From: Paracoccaceae bacterium
Lineage (GTDB): Bacteria; Pseudomonadota; Alphaproteobacteria; Rhodobacterales; Rhodobacteraceae
Assembly: GCA_003605175.1 (NCBI GenBank)
Contig: QWDA01000005.1
Span: 248,001 to 312,000, forward strand
Reading direction: 5' to 3'
Length of the DNA: 64,000 nt
Below are positions 27,506-37,432 of the stretch, piece by piece. A program made the position numbers and the translations under genes. The notes beneath the pieces are model-generated. The model saw only the letters and a program-made list of their open reading frames with translations. It did no database searches and had not been told where the DNA came from. Numbering within the stretch: position 1 is the first letter of the stretch; every line of letters begins with the position of its first letter.

Positions 27506-28245
27506 TGGCCTATGCGCTGCAATGGATCCGCTCGCTGATCTTCAATGTGCAGATCTACGTGATGATGATCGTCATGGCGCTCCTGTTCTTCCCGGTAGCG
27601 CTCTGGAGCCGAGACGGTGCGCTGCTGGCCTGCCACACCTGGTGCCGCTGGGTGCAGTGGACCGCGTCCTGGATGATCGGGCTCAGGACCGAGGTGCGCG
27701 GCAAGCCCCCCACCGGCCCGGCGCTGGTCGCGGCCAAGCACCAGAGCTTCTACGACATCATCGTGATCTTCCACGCCCTGCCGATGGCGCGCTTCATCAT
27801 GAAGAAGATCCTGCTCTATACCCCGATCTTCGGGCAATATGCCTGGCGGATCGGCTGCGTGCCGGTCGATCGCGGCAAGCGCGGCGCCGCCATCGCCGGC
27901 ATGGTGCAGGAGGCGACCCGCGGCATGCGCCGGCCGGGCCAGCTCACGATCTATCCGCAGGGCACCCGCGTCGCGCCCGGCGCCAGCCGGCCCTACAAGG
28001 TGGGCACCGCCATTCTCTACGAGGCGATGAACCTGCCCTGCGTGCCGGTCGCCACCAATATCGGTCTGTTCTGGCCCCGTCGCGGCTTCTTTCGCAAGCA
28101 AGGCACCGCCATCGTGGAATTTCTCGACCCGATCCAGCCGGGGCTCGCGCGCGATGCCTTTCTCGCGCGGATCGAGGGGGAGATCGAGGCGGCCTCGAAC
28201 CGGCTGATGGCGGAGGCGGGGTTCAGGGTAGAGGACGAGACATGA
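27505..28245 (+). CDS. plsC: 1-acyl-sn-glycerol-3-phosphate acyltransferase
   Basis: Membrane enzyme that acylates lysophosphatidic acid to phosphatidic acid. The 246 residues include an N-terminal hydrophobic segment (about 12-32) and the LPLAT catalytic motif H79-x4-D84 (KHQSFYD). They also include the acceptor-binding YPQGTRVAPG in place of the more usual FPEGTR, and PCVPVATNIG. The Gln for Glu change in the second motif is seen in several Rhodobacterales PlsC proteins. The start at 27505 overlaps the ftsX stop by one base. Confidence 0.9.
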   Translation: MAYALQWIRSLIFNVQIYVMMIVMALLFFPVALWSRDGALLACHTWCRWVQWTASWMIGLRTEVRGKPPTGPALVAAKHQSFYDIIVIFHALPMARFIMKKILLYTPIFGQYAWRIGCVPVDRGKRGAAIAGMVQEATRGMRRPGQLTIYPQGTRVAPGASRPYKVGTAILYEAMNLPCVPVATNIGLFWPRRGFFRKQGTAIVEFLDPIQPGLARDAFLARIEGEIEAASNRLMAEAGFRVEDET

Positions 28246-28844
28246 CCATCGACACGCTGGAGAAGCTCGAGGCGCTCTACGGCACGCCGGGCGCGCCCAC
28301 GCTGCGCAAGGTCGCGCGCCGGATGACGCCGGCCTATCGCGCCTGGATCGCCCGGTCGCGGTTCTGTGTCCTCACCACGGTCGGGCCGGAAGGCACCGAT
28401 GGGAGTCCGCGTGGCGATGACGGCCCCGTGGTGCTGGAGCTGGACCCGGGTCGGCTGGCGCTTCCCGACTGGCGCGGCAACGACCGGATCGACAGCCTCA
28501 GGAACGTTGTCCGCGACGGAAGGGTCTCGCTGATGTTCCTGGTGCGCGGCTCGACAAACGCGGTGCGGGTGAACGGGCAGGCCACGCTGAGCGCCGATCC
28601 GGAGCTGCTGGCGCGCTTCGAGCGGGGCGGCAAGCTGCCGCGGTCGGTGATCCTCGTGGAGATCGGGGAGATCTACTTCCAATGCGCCCGGGCGGTGATG
28701 CGCGCGGGCCTGTGGTCGGGCGCGGATGACAGTGCCGGACTGCCCACGGCGGGCGACATCCTCGCCGAGATGACCGAAGGGGCGGTCGGCGGGGCGGCGT
28801 ATGATGCCGCCTGGCCCGGGCGGGCCGCCGCAAGCCTCTGGTAG
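28242..28844 (+). CDS. Pyridoxamine-phosphate-oxidase-family FMN-binding protein
   Basis: A 200-residue split-barrel flavoprotein of the PPOX class (DR2398/MSMEG_1061 type). It opens with a helical stretch LEALYGTPGAPTLRKVARRMTPAYRAWIARSRFCVLTTVGPEG and has the barrel strands GRVSLMFLVRGSTNAVRVNGQATL. Members bind FMN or F420 and are of unclear substrate. The ATG overlaps the plsC stop by four bases, extending the ftsE operon. It lies tail-to-tail with the aminohydrolase gene, only 13 bases apart. Confidence 0.8.
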   Translation: MTIDTLEKLEALYGTPGAPTLRKVARRMTPAYRAWIARSRFCVLTTVGPEGTDGSPRGDDGPVVLELDPGRLALPDWRGNDRIDSLRNVVRDGRVSLMFLVRGSTNAVRVNGQATLSADPELLARFERGGKLPRSVILVEIGEIYFQCARAVMRAGLWSGADDSAGLPTAGDILAEMTEGAVGGAAYDAAWPGRAAASLW

Positions 28845-28857
28845 CGCGCCCGGGCGC

Positions 28858-29682
28858 CTAGCGCAGCCGCAGCGGCATCTGCCGGTTCACGTCCTTGTAG
28901 AGCAGGTAGCGGAACGGGCCCGGCCCGCCGGCATAGCAGGCCTGCGGGCAGAACGCGCGGAGCCACATGAAATCGCCCGCCTCGACCTCGACCCAGTCGC
29001 GGTTCAGCCGGTACACCCCCTTGCCCTCGAGCACGTAGAGCCCGTGCTCCATCACATGGGTTTCCATGAACGGGATCGCCGCGCCGGGGCGGATCGTCAC
29101 GATGGTGACATGCATGTCGAAAGCCATGTCGGCGGGGTCCATGAACCGGGTCGTGGCCCACATCCCCTCGGAATCCGGCATCGGCTCGGGTGCGATCCCG
29201 GCCTCGTCGGCGACGAAGAACGGCGCGGGCGGCGCCAGCCCCTCGACCTTCTGGTAGAGCTTGCGGATCCAGTGGAACTTCGCCAGGGTGCCGCCCCGGT
29301 TCCGGAGCTGCCAGCCGCAGCCCGGCGGCAGGTAGGCGAAGCCGCCCGGCGCGAGCACGTGATCGGCGGATCCGAGCGAGACGGTGATCTCGCCCTCCAT
29401 CACGAAGAGCGCGCCCTGCGCCTCGGGGTCGTCCTCGGGCCGGTCCGATCCGCCGCCCGGCTCGACTTCCATCACCGCCTGCGAGAAGGTCTCGGCGAAG
29501 CCTGTCATGGGCCGGGCCAGCACCCAGGCACGGGTCGCGTCCCAGAAGGGCAGGTAGCTCGTGACGATATCGCGCATCACCCCGTGCGGGATCACCGCAT
29601 AGGCCTCGGTGAAGACGGCGCGGTCGGTGAGGAGCGCCGATTGCGGCGGCAGGCCCCCGGCGGGGGCGCGGTATCGGGACAT
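28858..29682 (-). CDS. allE: (S)-Ureidoglycine aminohydrolase
   Basis: A 274-residue bicupin that releases ammonia from (S)-ureidoglycine in the purine/allantoin breakdown pathway. Two cupin barrels are visible: residues about 75-130 (GALFVMEGEITVSLG..., LAPGGFAYLPPG) and 190-260 (PFMETHVMEHGLYVLEGKGVYRLN). The second barrel has the Mn-binding set, including Glu and His residues in M-E-T-H-V-M-E-H-G-L-Y. The ATG at 29682 (MSRYRAPAGGL) is chosen over an upstream TTG. No allantoinase or allantoate genes are adjacent. Confidence 0.88.
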   Translation of the reverse strand: MSRYRAPAGGLPPQSALLTDRAVFTEAYAVIPHGVMRDIVTSYLPFWDATRAWVLARPMTGFAETFSQAVMEVEPGGGSDRPEDDPEAQGALFVMEGEITVSLGSADHVLAPGGFAYLPPGCGWQLRNRGGTLAKFHWIRKLYQKVEGLAPPAPFFVADEAGIAPEPMPDSEGMWATTRFMDPADMAFDMHVTIVTIRPGAAIPFMETHVMEHGLYVLEGKGVYRLNRDWVEVEAGDFMWLRAFCPQACYAGGPGPFRYLLYKDVNRQMPLRLR

Positions 29683-29872
29683 CGGCAACCTTGCGTGACT
29701 GTTCTGGAACTCCCTTAGCTCTCCGGCGCCGCGAAGCCTAGGCCCGGCTTTCGGGGAGCTCCGTTTGGTCTTTTTTGAGAATCCGCGTGCGGCACGGCGC
29801 CCGGGGCGCCCGTTGACGCTCTGCGGTCCGGCGCATAGCGTCCGCCCGGTTCAGCGAAGTGATGAGCCGTCG

Positions 29873-30487
29873 ATGCATCCGAACCCTGCTTTCCGGCACG
29901 AGACCCGTGCGCGGCATCTCGCCTTCGCGCGGGGTCGCGCTTTCGGGGCGCTCGCGGTCAATGCCGAGGCGGGTCCGCTCCTGTCGCATGTGCCGTTCCT
30001 GCTCGACGAGGCGGGTAAGACCGCCGATCTCCACCTGGTCCGGTCGAACCCGATCGCGCGGTTGCCTGACGGCCCGGCCGTCATCGCGGTGGCTGGGCCA
30101 GACGGTTATGTGTCGCCAGACTGGTACGGGATGCCGGATCAGGTGCCGACCTGGAACTATGTCGCGGTGCATCTGAGGGGCCGGCTCGAGCGGCTGCCAG
30201 AGGATGCGCTGACCGGCCTTCTGGCGCGGCAGTCTGCGGCTTACGAGGCGCGGCTCGCGCCGAAGCCGGCCTGGACGCTCGACAAGATGAGCTCGGACGC
30301 GCTGGCGCGGCTTCTCAGGGCGATCCTGCCGTTCCGGCTCCGGATCGAGAGCGTCGACGGCACCTGGAAGCTCGGCCAGAACAAGGCTGATGCGGCGCGG
30401 CTCGGGGCGGCGGATCGGATCGCCGGGGGCGGGCTCGGGCAGGAGCTCGCCGCGCTCGCGGGGCTGATGGCGCGTCCGGAGGGCTGA
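29873..30487 (+). CDS. PaiB-like FMN-binding protein (putative transcriptional regulator family)
   Basis: A 204-residue protein of the PaiB family (FMN-binding split barrel annotated as negative transcriptional regulator of sporulation and degradative enzymes in Bacillus). It has the typical segments SHVPFLLDEAG, HLVRSNPIARL, VAGPDGYVSPDWYG and VPTWNYVAVHLRGRLE. The ending KLGQNKADAAR is the family C-terminal motif. There is no DNA-binding helix-turn-helix, so regulatory function is only by name. Divergently transcribed from the aminohydrolase. Confidence 0.88.
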   Translation: MHPNPAFRHETRARHLAFARGRAFGALAVNAEAGPLLSHVPFLLDEAGKTADLHLVRSNPIARLPDGPAVIAVAGPDGYVSPDWYGMPDQVPTWNYVAVHLRGRLERLPEDALTGLLARQSAAYEARLAPKPAWTLDKMSSDALARLLRAILPFRLRIESVDGTWKLGQNKADAARLGAADRIAGGGLGQELAALAGLMARPEG

Positions 30488-30550
30488 GCCGGGTGGACAG
30501 CCCCGGCCCGGCGTCCTACGGCTTGGGCAAGCCCGTCCAGGAGGACTGAC

Positions 30551-31162
30551 ATGCGTCTTTTTCACTCCCCGACCTCGCCCTATGTCCGCAAGATCATGGT
30601 GCTGCTCCACGAGACCGGCCGCACCGGCGAGGTCGAGATCGTCCCGGCCCATGGCACGCCCATCGATTCGAGCAACGCGCCGGTGGCGCAGAACCCGCTC
30701 GGCAAGGTGCCGGCGCTGGAACTCGAGGACGGGCCGGCGCTCTACGACAGCCGGGTGATCACCCGCTATCTCGACGCGCGGTTCGGGGCCGGGCTCTATC
30801 CCGAGCCGCCGCGGCTCTGGGAGATGCTCACACTCGAGGCGACGGGCGAGGGGATTCTGGATGCGGCGCTGCTCCTGACCTACGAATCGCGACTCCGCCC
30901 CGAGGGCCAGCGCTGGGACGCCTGGGCCGATGGCCAGTGGGAAAAGATCGCTCGTGCCTGCACCGCGCTGGAAGCGCGCTGGATGAGCCATCTCGGCGGA
31001 AAGCTCGACATGGGCCAGGTCGCCGTCGGTTGCGCGCTGGGCTATCTCGACCTGCGTCACGACGCGCGCGGCTGGCGGACCGGGCATCCGGGCCTCGCCG
31101 ACTGGTATGTGGAGTTTTCGCAACGCCCCTCGATGCTGGCCACCCAGCCGCCGGAAACTTGA
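30551..31162 (+). CDS. Glutathione S-transferase family protein
   Basis: A 203-residue GST. The N-terminal thioredoxin-like domain begins MRLFHSPTSPYVRKIMVLLHE with the Ser/Pro-Tyr active-site region (residues 5-11), and a cis-Pro lies in GKVPALELEDG (about 52-62). The helical C-terminal domain includes DMGQVAVGCALGYLDLRH. Substrate cannot be assigned. A GGAGGAC ribosome site lies before the ATG. It is immediately upstream of the bc1 operon on the same strand, with a 139-base gap that probably holds the petA promoter. Confidence 0.9.
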   Translation: MRLFHSPTSPYVRKIMVLLHETGRTGEVEIVPAHGTPIDSSNAPVAQNPLGKVPALELEDGPALYDSRVITRYLDARFGAGLYPEPPRLWEMLTLEATGEGILDAALLLTYESRLRPEGQRWDAWADGQWEKIARACTALEARWMSHLGGKLDMGQVAVGCALGYLDLRHDARGWRTGHPGLADWYVEFSQRPSMLATQPPET

Positions 31163-31301
31163 GCCAGCGCGTCAATTTGCGCGCCCGTCCCGGCTGGACC
31201 TCTCCGACGGGCCAAGCTAAGCATCGGCACGATCGGTTCGCGCCCGCGGCGCGTCCGCCCCTACCTATGGCCAAGACCGGCCGCGGCAAATGGAGTTGAA
31301 C

Positions 31302-31865
31302 GTGTCCCAGGCTGAAGACCACGAGAGCACCCGCCGTGACTTCCTCTACTATGCGGCGGGCGGCGCCGGGGCCGTCCTGACCGGAGCGGCCGTCTGGCCC
31401 CTGGTCAACCAGATGAACCCCTCGGCCGACGTCCAGGCCGCGTCGACGCTCCGGGTCGATGTCTCGGGCGTCGAGACCGGCACCCAGCTTACCATCCTGT
31501 TCCTCGGCAAACCGGTCTTCATCCGCCGCCGGACCCAGGAAGAGATCGACGCCGGCAAGGCGGTGCCGCTCTCCGACCTGATCGACCCGACCGCGGAAAA
31601 CGCCAACCTCGCCCCCGACGCGCCCGCCACCGACGAGAACCGCGCGGTGCCGGGCCAAGAGGAATGGCTGGTGATGACCGGGGTGTGCACCCATCTGGGC
31701 TGCGTGCCGCTTGGCGATGGCGCCGGCGAATTCGGCGGCTGGTTCTGCCCCTGCCACGGCTCGCATTACGACACCGCCGGCCGCATCCGCAAAGGCCCGG
31801 CCCCGCAGAACATGCATATTCCGGTCAACAAGTTCGTCGACGAAACGACGATCCTTCTGGGCTAA
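31302..31865 (+). CDS. petA: Ubiquinol-cytochrome c reductase iron-sulfur (Rieske) subunit
   Basis: The high-potential 2Fe-2S subunit of the bc1 complex. It carries the Tat-type anchor [16 protein letters not shown] (residues 10-25) with one membrane helix, then the Rieske fold with ligands Cys129-His131 (CTHLGC) and Cys149-His152 (CPCHGS); Cys134 and Cys151 form the disulphide. I place the start at the GTG 31302 ([10 protein letters not shown]), preceded by GGAG, rather than the in-frame ATG 12 bases upstream. 187 residues. First gene of petABC. Confidence 0.97.
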   Translation: MSQAEDHESTRRDFLYYAAGGAGAVLTGAAVWPLVNQMNPSADVQAASTLRVDVSGVETGTQLTILFLGKPVFIRRRTQEEIDAGKAVPLSDLIDPTAENANLAPDAPATDENRAVPGQEEWLVMTGVCTHLGCVPLGDGAGEFGGWFCPCHGSHYDTAGRIRKGPAPQNMHIPVNKFVDETTILLG

Positions 31866-31880
31866 GGGAGGCCGAACGAG

Positions 31881-33221
31881 ATGGCGGGTATTCCCCACGA
31901 CCATTACGAACCGAAGACCGGCATCGAGCGGTGGGTGCACGAGCGCCTGCCGATCCTGTCGCTCGTCTATGACACGATCATGATCCCCACGCCCAAGAAC
32001 CTGAACTGGATGTGGATCTGGGGGATCGTGCTGGCCTTCTGCCTGGTGTTGCAGATCGCCACCGGCGTGGTCCTGGTGATGCACTACACCCCGCATGTGG
32101 ATCTGGCCTTCGCCTCGGTCGAGCACATCATGCGCGACGTGCGCGGCGGCCATTTCCTGCGCTACCTGCACATGAACGGCGCCTCGCTGTTCTTCTTCGC
32201 GGTCTATCTGCACATCTTCCGGGGGCTCTACTATGGCTCCTACAAGGCGCCGCGCGAGATCACCTGGATCATCGGCATGCTGATCTATCTCCTGATGATG
32301 GGCACCGCCTTCATGGGCTACGTGCTGCCCTGGGGGCAGATGTCGTTCTGGGGCGCCACGGTGATCACCGGCCTGTTCGGGGCGATCCCGCTGATCGGCG
32401 AGCCGATCCAGACCTGGCTCCTCGGCGGGCCGGCGGTGGGCAACGCCACGCTGAACCGCTTCTTCTCGCTGCACTATCTCCTGCCCTTCGTGATCGCGGC
32501 CTTGGTCGCCGTTCACATCTGGGCGTTCCACACGACCGGGAACAACAACCCGACCGGCGTGGAAGTGCGGCGCGCGTCGAAGGCCGAGGCCGAGAAGGAT
32601 ACCTTGCCGTTCTGGCCCTATTTCGTGATCAAGGACTTCTTCGCGCTGGCGCTCGTGCTCGCGGTTTTCTTCGCGGTGGTGGGCTTCATGCCGAACTATC
32701 TCGGCCACCCGGACAACTATATCGAGGCGAACTCGCTGGCGACGCCGGCGCATATCGTGCCCGAATGGTACTTCCTGCCGTTCTACGCGATCCTGCGCGC
32801 CTTCACCGCCGATGTCTGGATCGTGCAGCTGGCGAGCTTCCTGACCGGCGGCATCGTCGACGCGAAGTTCTTCGGCGTGATCGCCATGTTCGGCGCGATC
32901 ATCGCGCTGGCGCTGGTGCCCTGGCTCGACACATCCTCGGTGCGCTCGGGCCGCTACCGGCCGATGTTCAAGTGGTGGTTCTGGCTGCTCGCGGTCGATT
33001 TCGTCGTACTGATGTGGTGCGGTGCGATGCCGGCGGAACCGCCCTATTCGATCATCTCGCTGATCGCCGCGGCCTACTGGTTCGTCTACTTCCTGATCAT
33101 CCTGCCGCTGCTCGGCGTGATCGAGAAGCCGCTGGCCCAGCCGGCGACCATCGAGGACGACTTCAACGCCCATTACGGCGGCGAGGCCCATGGCGCGGCT
33201 TCGGCCACGCCGGCCGAATAA
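31881..33221 (+). CDS. petB: Cytochrome b of the bc1 complex
   Basis: The 446-residue membrane core subunit with eight predicted helices, haem bL and bH and the Qo and Qi quinone sites. Paired haem histidines are visible in the second and fourth helices ([15 protein letters not shown] and [15 protein letters not shown]). The Qo signature PEWY occurs in [16 protein letters not shown]. The Gly-rich [19 protein letters not shown] loop is intact. Fifteen bases after petA with a GGAGG site; twenty bases before petC. Confidence 0.98.
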   Translation: MAGIPHDHYEPKTGIERWVHERLPILSLVYDTIMIPTPKNLNWMWIWGIVLAFCLVLQIATGVVLVMHYTPHVDLAFASVEHIMRDVRGGHFLRYLHMNGASLFFFAVYLHIFRGLYYGSYKAPREITWIIGMLIYLLMMGTAFMGYVLPWGQMSFWGATVITGLFGAIPLIGEPIQTWLLGGPAVGNATLNRFFSLHYLLPFVIAALVAVHIWAFHTTGNNNPTGVEVRRASKAEAEKDTLPFWPYFVIKDFFALALVLAVFFAVVGFMPNYLGHPDNYIEANSLATPAHIVPEWYFLPFYAILRAFTADVWIVQLASFLTGGIVDAKFFGVIAMFGAIIALALVPWLDTSSVRSGRYRPMFKWWFWLLAVDFVVLMWCGAMPAEPPYSIISLIAAAYWFVYFLIILPLLGVIEKPLAQPATIEDDFNAHYGGEAHGAASATPAE

Positions 33222-33240
33222 CGAGAGGATCGAGGGACCC

Positions 33241-34104
33241 ATGATGAGACAGATCACGTTCGCTGCCTCGCTCGCGCTCGGCCTCGGCTCCGGGATGGCG
33301 CTGGCCGAAGGCGCCGCGCACATAGAAGATGTCGCCTTCTCCTTCGAGGGGCCGTTCGGCGCCTATGACCAGAACCAGCTCCAGCGGGGCCTGCAGATCT
33401 ATACCGAGGTCTGCTCGGCCTGCCACGGGCTGCGCTACGTGCCGATCCGGACGCTCGAGGACGAGGGCGGCCCGGGCCTGCCGGAAGACCAGGTGCGCGC
33501 CTACGCGGCGAATATCGAGGTGTTCGACCCGACGCTGAACGACGGGCAGGGCGATTTCCGCCCGGCGACGCCGAAGGACCATTTCCCGCACATCACCTCG
33601 GCCGGCGCGCCGGACCTTTCGCTGATGGCGAAGGCCCGCGCCGGGTTCCACGGGCCTGCGGGGCTGGGGATCAGCCAGCTCTTCAAGGGGATCGGCGGGC
33701 CGGAATACATCGTCTCGATCCTGACCGGCTACGAGGACGCGCCGGACTGCGCGCCGGGCGACTTCCCGGGCAACTACAACAAGGCCTTCGCCCCGGGCGG
33801 CTATCCCGAGGAATGCAAGGACGAGCATGGCGAACACCTCTATCCGGGCAGCTGGATCTCGATGGGGCAGCCGCTCTATGGCGAGGACGTGGAATACGCC
33901 GACGGCCATTCGAACGAGCTGCATCACGAGGCCGAGGACGTGGCCGCCTTCCTGATGTGGGCCGCCGAGCCGAAGATGATGGCGCGCAAGCAGGCCGGGT
34001 TCGTCGGCGTCCTGATGCTGACGATCATGACGGTGCTGCTCTACCTCACCAACAAGCGCCTCTGGGCGCCGGTGAAGAAGGCCGCGAAAAAATCGGACGA
34101 CTGA
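33241..34104 (+). CDS. petC: Cytochrome c1 of the bc1 complex
   Basis: The 287-residue periplasmic c-type cytochrome, with an N-terminal signal ([21 protein letters not shown]), haem-binding Cys58-x-x-Cys61-His62 in [12 protein letters not shown], a Met axial ligand region ([11 protein letters not shown]) and a C-terminal membrane anchor (about 255-275, [17 protein letters not shown]). There is a second ATG three bases downstream; either is possible. Sixty bases after the stop is a terminator hairpin. Confidence 0.97.
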   Translation: MMRQITFAASLALGLGSGMALAEGAAHIEDVAFSFEGPFGAYDQNQLQRGLQIYTEVCSACHGLRYVPIRTLEDEGGPGLPEDQVRAYAANIEVFDPTLNDGQGDFRPATPKDHFPHITSAGAPDLSLMAKARAGFHGPAGLGISQLFKGIGGPEYIVSILTGYEDAPDCAPGDFPGNYNKAFAPGGYPEECKDEHGEHLYPGSWISMGQPLYGEDVEYADGHSNELHHEAEDVAAFLMWAAEPKMMARKQAGFVGVLMLTIMTVLLYLTNKRLWAPVKKAAKKSDD

Positions 34105-34131
34105 TCCGACGCGCGCGACCTGACGCACAGC

Positions 34132-34158
34132 AAGGCGCGGCCTGTCCGGTCGCGCCTT
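34132..34158. terminator. Hairpin between petC and thiQ
   Basis: Arms AAGGCGCG (34132-34139) and CGCGCCTT (34151-34158) with an 11-base loop lie in the convergent gap, 28 bases after petC. It may end petABC and, from the other side, thiBPQ. T-runs are weak. Confidence 0.6.
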
Positions 34159-34165
34159 TGCCGTT

Positions 34166-34852
34166 TCAGCTGCCCAGATAGGCCCTGAGACCCGGCGGCG
34201 GGTCGGCCAGAAGCGCGCGCGTTTCCGCGGGCGGCGCCGCGCGTCCCTCCTCCAGCACGATGGCCTGCCCCGCGATCCGCGCCGCGTCCGCCGGGTCGTG
34301 GGTGACCATCAGCACCGTGCGCCCGCCGAGCGTCCGGGCCACGAGGTCGAGCATCTCCGCCCGGAGTGCCGGGCCGAGCGCCGCAAAGGGTTCGTCGAGC
34401 AGAACCACCGGCCGGTCGCGCACCAGCGCGCGGGCGAGCGCGACGCGGCTTTGCTGCCCGCCCGAGAGTTCGGCGGGCTTTCGGCCGCCCATCCCTTCGA
34501 GTCCGACCCGAGCGAGCACCGCCCGGATTCGCTCCAGATCTTTCGCTGTCAGCTTGAGGGAGGGCGACAGGCCGAGCCCGACGTTGCGGAACGCGTCGAG
34601 ATGGGGGAACAGGTTCTGGTCCTGGAACAGGGTCGAGACCGGTCGCTTGCCGGGCGGCAGTTCGCCGATGTCCCGGCCATCCCATAGGATCCTGCCGGAG
34701 CGCGGCGCCACGAAGCCGCCGATCGCGGCAAGCAGCGTCGATTTCCCCGCGCCCGAGGGCCCGATGATCGCGGTGATCCCCGGCGCGACCGTCAGGTCGG
34801 CGGCCAGCCGGAACCCGCCCTGCGCGATCTCCAAGGCGTCAAGTTGCAGCAT
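34166..34852 (-). CDS. thiQ: Thiamine ABC transporter, ATP-binding protein
   Basis: A 228-residue ABC ATPase of the thiamine/thiamine-phosphate importer ThiBPQ. Walker A GPSGAGKST is at 31-39, Q-loop LFQDQNLFPHL near 78, signature LSGGQQSRVALARAL near 130 and Walker B PVVLLDEPFAALG. The gene overlaps thiP by 14 bases, the last gene of an operon led by a TPP riboswitch. Confidence 0.93.
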   Translation of the reverse strand: MLQLDALEIAQGGFRLAADLTVAPGITAIIGPSGAGKSTLLAAIGGFVAPRSGRILWDGRDIGELPPGKRPVSTLFQDQNLFPHLDAFRNVGLGLSPSLKLTAKDLERIRAVLARVGLEGMGGRKPAELSGGQQSRVALARALVRDRPVVLLDEPFAALGPALRAEMLDLVARTLGGRTVLMVTHDPADAARIAGQAIVLEEGRAAPPAETRALLADPPPGLRAYLGS

Positions 34853-36395
34853 CGGTACGTCCCCCGCGGTCGAAGGCCCAGAACAGCGCCAGGCTGAGAA
34901 GGAGAAGGAGCAGCGCCGCCGAGGCCGCCTCCGCCATACGGTAGCCGGCCATCAGCCGGTAGACCTGCAGGGGCAGGGTGGCGGTGTCGCCGTCGGCGAA
35001 GAGCGCGATCACGCCCAGATCGCCCATCGACAGCGCCGCGGTCAGCCCCGCCGCGAAGCCCAGCGGGCGCCGGAGCCGCGGCAAGAGCAGCCAGCGCAGC
35101 CGCGCCCAGCCCGTCATGCCGAGCGCCGTGGCAAGCCGCCCATGCGCCGATTCGACGCCTGCCACCGCCGGCACCAGGACGCGGAGCGCGAAGGGCAGGC
35201 CCATCAGCGCGTTGACCAGCGCGGTGACGGGCATGGCGAGGCGCTGGGGATCGGCGACGGGGAAGACGAGGAGGAAGAGGCCGGTGCCGATCACCAGGGG
35301 CGAGGCGGCGATGCCGGCATGGCCGATCGCCTCCATCGCGCGGCCGGCCTTTCCGGGCCAGGTCTGAACCGCAAGCGCCAGCGGCAGGGCGAGCGCCACA
35401 ACGAGCGCGACCGAGGCGAGGGCGAGAGAGAGCGACACCGCCGCTGCGCGGGCCACGCTAGCGCCGAGCGCCGTCATCCCGGCCAGCCCGCCGCCCGCGA
35501 CCAGCGCGAGCGGCAGGAGCAGGAACAGCGCCGCCGCGCCGATCGACAGTGCGTCCGCGACCCGTGCCGCGCGCCCGCCCACGTCCCAGCGCTCGACCAC
35601 CCGGTCGAGCCCGCCGCCGAAGCCCGGCATCCGCGCGACACCCAGCGCTGCGGCCGCTGCGAGCCCGGTGAGCGCCAGCTGCACGATGGCCAGCACCGCC
35701 GCCCGCCCGAGGTCGAAATCGAAGCGGAAGGCCTGGTAGATCGCCAGTTCCACGGTGGTCGCGCGCGGCCCGCCGCCCAGGGTCAGCGCCACCGCGAAGC
35801 TGGTGAGGCAAATGAGGAAGATCACCATCGCCGCGCCGGGCAGCACCTCGCGCAGCATCGGCCGCTCGAGCCAGCGCCCGATCTCGCGCGGGCCCATGCC
35901 GAGCGCGGCGGCGAGGCGGAACCGCTCGGCCGGGATCGCGAGCCAGCCCTGCAGGATCAGCCGGATCGCCAGCGGCATGTTGAAGAACACATGGGCCAGC
36001 ACCACGCCGTGCAGCCCGTAGATGGTGAGCCCGGGCAGGCCGAGCGCCTCGAGCCCGCGATTGAGGAGGCCCGAGCGGCCGAACACCGCGAGGAGGCCGA
36101 TGATCGCGACGATGGAGGGCAGGATGAACGGAGCGCCGAGAAGCGTAATGAGGAGCCCGCGGCCGAAGAAGCGCCGCCGCGCCAGCGCGCGGGCGACCGG
36201 GACGGCCAGCGCCACCGAGAGGGCGGCGGAGAGCCCGGCCTGAAGCACCGTGAACCGGATTGCCGCCCAGTCGGCGGGACCGAGCCCGGAGCCGCCGCCG
36301 GCCCGGACTAGGACGGCGCCGAGCGGCACGAGGATCTGGGCGGCGACCAGCGCCGCGATGCCGGCGCCCGCCCGGGCCATGCCGCCCCCCGCCAT
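34839..36395 (-). CDS. thiP: Thiamine ABC transporter, permease
   Basis: A 518-residue fused permease with about twelve membrane helices in two homologous halves, each with an EAA-type loop (EIGRWLERPMLREVLPGAAMV in the first half and MTGWARLRWLLLPRLRRPLGF in the second). The fused form is characteristic of ThiP and related iron permeases, and the riboswitch supports thiamine as substrate. It starts one base after the thiB stop, so translation is coupled. Confidence 0.93.
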   Translation of the reverse strand: MAGGGMARAGAGIAALVAAQILVPLGAVLVRAGGGSGLGPADWAAIRFTVLQAGLSAALSVALAVPVARALARRRFFGRGLLITLLGAPFILPSIVAIIGLLAVFGRSGLLNRGLEALGLPGLTIYGLHGVVLAHVFFNMPLAIRLILQGWLAIPAERFRLAAALGMGPREIGRWLERPMLREVLPGAAMVIFLICLTSFAVALTLGGGPRATTVELAIYQAFRFDFDLGRAAVLAIVQLALTGLAAAAALGVARMPGFGGGLDRVVERWDVGGRAARVADALSIGAAALFLLLPLALVAGGGLAGMTALGASVARAAAVSLSLALASVALVVALALPLALAVQTWPGKAGRAMEAIGHAGIAASPLVIGTGLFLLVFPVADPQRLAMPVTALVNALMGLPFALRVLVPAVAGVESAHGRLATALGMTGWARLRWLLLPRLRRPLGFAAGLTAALSMGDLGVIALFADGDTATLPLQVYRLMAGYRMAEAASAALLLLLLSLALFWAFDRGGRTDAAT

Positions 36396-36396
36396 G

Positions 36397-37383
36397 TCAG
36401 CGCGACAGCGCCCGCCGCCATTCCTCGATCGCCTCGTCGCGGAGCGCGGCGGCCTCGTCCTCGGAATAGAACAGCACCTTCTCGGGCAGGGGCAGCTCGG
36501 CGAAGCCCTCGGGCCATTTCGCCTTCGGGAGTGCGGCGGGCAGCGACCAGTTGGTGGTCGGGATCATTTCCTGGAACCGCTCGGAGAGGACGAAATCCAT
36601 GAAGGCGTCGGCGAGTTCCGGTTCCTCGGTCCCGGCGATCCTGCCCACGGTTTCCACCATGAAATAGTGCCCCTCCGGGAAGATCGCGGCGTGCTTCGTG
36701 AAGTCGCCCTCGGCGATCATGTGGTAGGCGGGCGAGGTGGTGTAGCTCAGCACCATGTCGGCCTCGCCATCGGTGAAGAGCCCGTAGCTCTCCGACCAGC
36801 CCTTGGTGACGGTGAGGATCTTCGGCGCGAGCTTCTCCCAGGCCGCCTCCGCGCCGTCGCCATAGACCGCCTTGACCCAGAGCACCAGCGCGAGCCCCGA
36901 GATCGAGGTGCGCGGGTCCTGGATCACGATCCGCGTGTCGTCGGGCGTGGCGAGCAGCGCGTCGAAGCTCTCCGGCGGGTTCGGCAGGCGCGTCTCGTCA
37001 TAGACGAAGGCGGTGTGGCCGTAGTTGAACGGCAGGAAGGTGTCGTCGGTCCAAGCGATCGGCAGGGTCAGCCGGGAATTGTCCTGGCCGTGCGGCGCGA
37101 AGAGACCGGTCTCGCGCGCCTTCTTCGTGACGTCGGAAGTCAGGCCGATCACGATGTCGGCCTTGGTCCGCTCGCCCTCGAGCAGGAGCCGGGGCAGAAG
37201 GTCGCCCGTGACATATTGCAGGTCGCAGCCGCAGGTCTCCTCGAAGGCGGCCTCGATGCCGGGGCCGGGGCCCCATTCGGAGGTGAAATAGTCTCCCGCG
37301 TAGACGGTAAGGACGGGCGTGTCGGCCTGCGCCGCGAAGGCGGTGGCGATCAGTCCCGTGGCGAGCAGCGTGGTGCGCATCAT
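36397..37383 (-). CDS. thiB: Thiamine-binding periplasmic protein
   Basis: A 328-residue periplasmic solute-binding protein. A signal peptide (MMRTTLLATGLIATAFAAQA) is cut before DTPVLTVYAGDYFTSEWGPGPG. Family features include FEETCGCDLQYV (a Cys pair), LPIAWTDDTFLPFNYGHTAFVYD and SYTTSPAYHMIAEG. The ATG at 37383 is used, since the upstream frame runs into the riboswitch. First structural gene of thiBPQ. Confidence 0.95.
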   Translation of the reverse strand: MMRTTLLATGLIATAFAAQADTPVLTVYAGDYFTSEWGPGPGIEAAFEETCGCDLQYVTGDLLPRLLLEGERTKADIVIGLTSDVTKKARETGLFAPHGQDNSRLTLPIAWTDDTFLPFNYGHTAFVYDETRLPNPPESFDALLATPDDTRIVIQDPRTSISGLALVLWVKAVYGDGAEAAWEKLAPKILTVTKGWSESYGLFTDGEADMVLSYTTSPAYHMIAEGDFTKHAAIFPEGHYFMVETVGRIAGTEEPELADAFMDFVLSERFQEMIPTTNWSLPAALPKAKWPEGFAELPLPEKVLFYSEDEAAALRDEAIEEWRRALSR

Positions 37384-37432
37384 GACGTCTCCATGTCTCA
37401 CGACGGGCGGAGAAACGAAGCGTGCGGATGAC

